64,000 nucleotides of DNA, from positions 46,213-110,212 of the forward strand of contig NZ_FNMV01000015.1 of the NCBI RefSeq assembly GCF_900106645.1, given 5' to 3'. The position numbers and the translations under genes were made by a program. The DNA comes from Flavobacterium degerlachei. GTDB lineage: Bacteria; Bacteroidota; Bacteroidia; Flavobacteriales; Flavobacteriaceae. Positions within the stretch are counted from its first letter, which is position 1. The number at the start of each line of letters is the position of its first letter. A model generated the notes under the pieces. It was not told the origin of the DNA and made no database searches. It saw nothing but the letters and a program-made list of their open reading frames with translations. Positions 63,955 to 64,000 of this stretch are shown here, in pieces.

Positions 63955-64000
63955 ATGGATTCATTCGAGCTTTTAAAATTTGTGCTTCCTGATTTTCTAA
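63955..64000 (+). CDS. Start of a probable transposase N-terminal ORF, cut by window edge
   Basis: Fifteen codons from the ATG at 63955 read MDSFELLKFVLPDFL. This resembles from memory the beginning of small N-terminal ORFs of ISAon1/ISL3-like transposases in Flavobacterium. The call rests on those residues only; no terminal inverted repeat could be identified in 63878-63954. Confidence 0.4.
   Translation, partial: MDSFELLKFVLPDFL

Noticed and set aside
1..64000. tRNA, rRNA or CRISPR loci
   Set aside because: Reading both strands I saw no cloverleaf, no rRNA-like conserved stretch and no regularly spaced repeat array.

Overview
The window comes from a Flavobacterium-like member of the Bacteroidota. 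It is AT-rich with long AT-only gaps. It encodes the gliding/type IX secretion proteins SprA and RemB, a SusC/SusD pair, and alternative complex III (ActA-F) feeding a cytochrome c oxidase. Several genes have the Bacteroidota-type -7 box TAnnTTTG upstream. Almost everything is on the minus strand. The plus strand carries the GH13 enzyme, two LacI regulators, a SPOR protein, a universal stress protein and a cut-off ORF at the right edge.

Layout. (1) 1-15.5 kb holds the 5' part of heme O synthase ctaB, then remB and deoC, then a probable ruvA-sprA-gcvH-vanZ operon (sprA alone is 7.2 kb), malic enzyme maeB and a CBS-domain protein. (2) 15.5-42.7 kb is a 27-kb sugar-utilisation locus. A cytosolic operon (SLC45-type MFS transporter, alpha/alpha-barrel glycosidase, PfkB sugar kinase, second MFS transporter, trehalase) lies downstream of an outer-membrane operon (susC, susD, two giant CRTAC/UnbV lipoproteins, a vanadium-haloperoxidase-like lipoprotein, a GyrI-domain membrane protein). 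Beside these are a secreted GH65 enzyme, a cytosolic GH13 enzyme and two LacI regulators. (3) 42.7-44.8 kb: queG and ruvB. (4) 44.9-56.3 kb: an eight-gene respiratory operon, actA-B-C-D-E-F then coxB and ctaD. (5) 56.5-64 kb: a SPOR protein, an unknown lipoprotein, the rimP-nusA-infB operon with an attenuator-like leader, a universal stress protein, and the start of a probable transposase.

How the parts fit. The sugar locus is tied together by three copies of a paired 14-bp LacI-type palindrome around AACGTT, with centres 20-21 bp apart. They sit upstream of the cytosolic operon, upstream of susC, and in the GH65/GH13 divergent gap. Two LacI paralogues with the same recognition and hinge helices are encoded next to them. 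Oligosaccharide would enter through SusCD, be trimmed by periplasmic GH65, cross the inner membrane by MFS carriers and be split by trehalase, GH13 and the invertase-like enzyme, with fructose or a similar sugar phosphorylated by the PfkB kinase. A glucose/fructose-containing or trehalose-like alpha-glucoside fits best, but the substrate is not proven.

The least explained features are: an about 85-bp intergenic repeat present twice (queG/ruvB gap and upstream of infB's terminator), with base-pair covariation indicating a folded RNA or DNA; the CRTAC/haloperoxidase/GyrI module inside the SusCD operon; a trehalase that looks like the fungal neutral type, with an EF-hand-like loop; operator geometry that suggests activation; and histidine-rich tails on two respiratory subunits.
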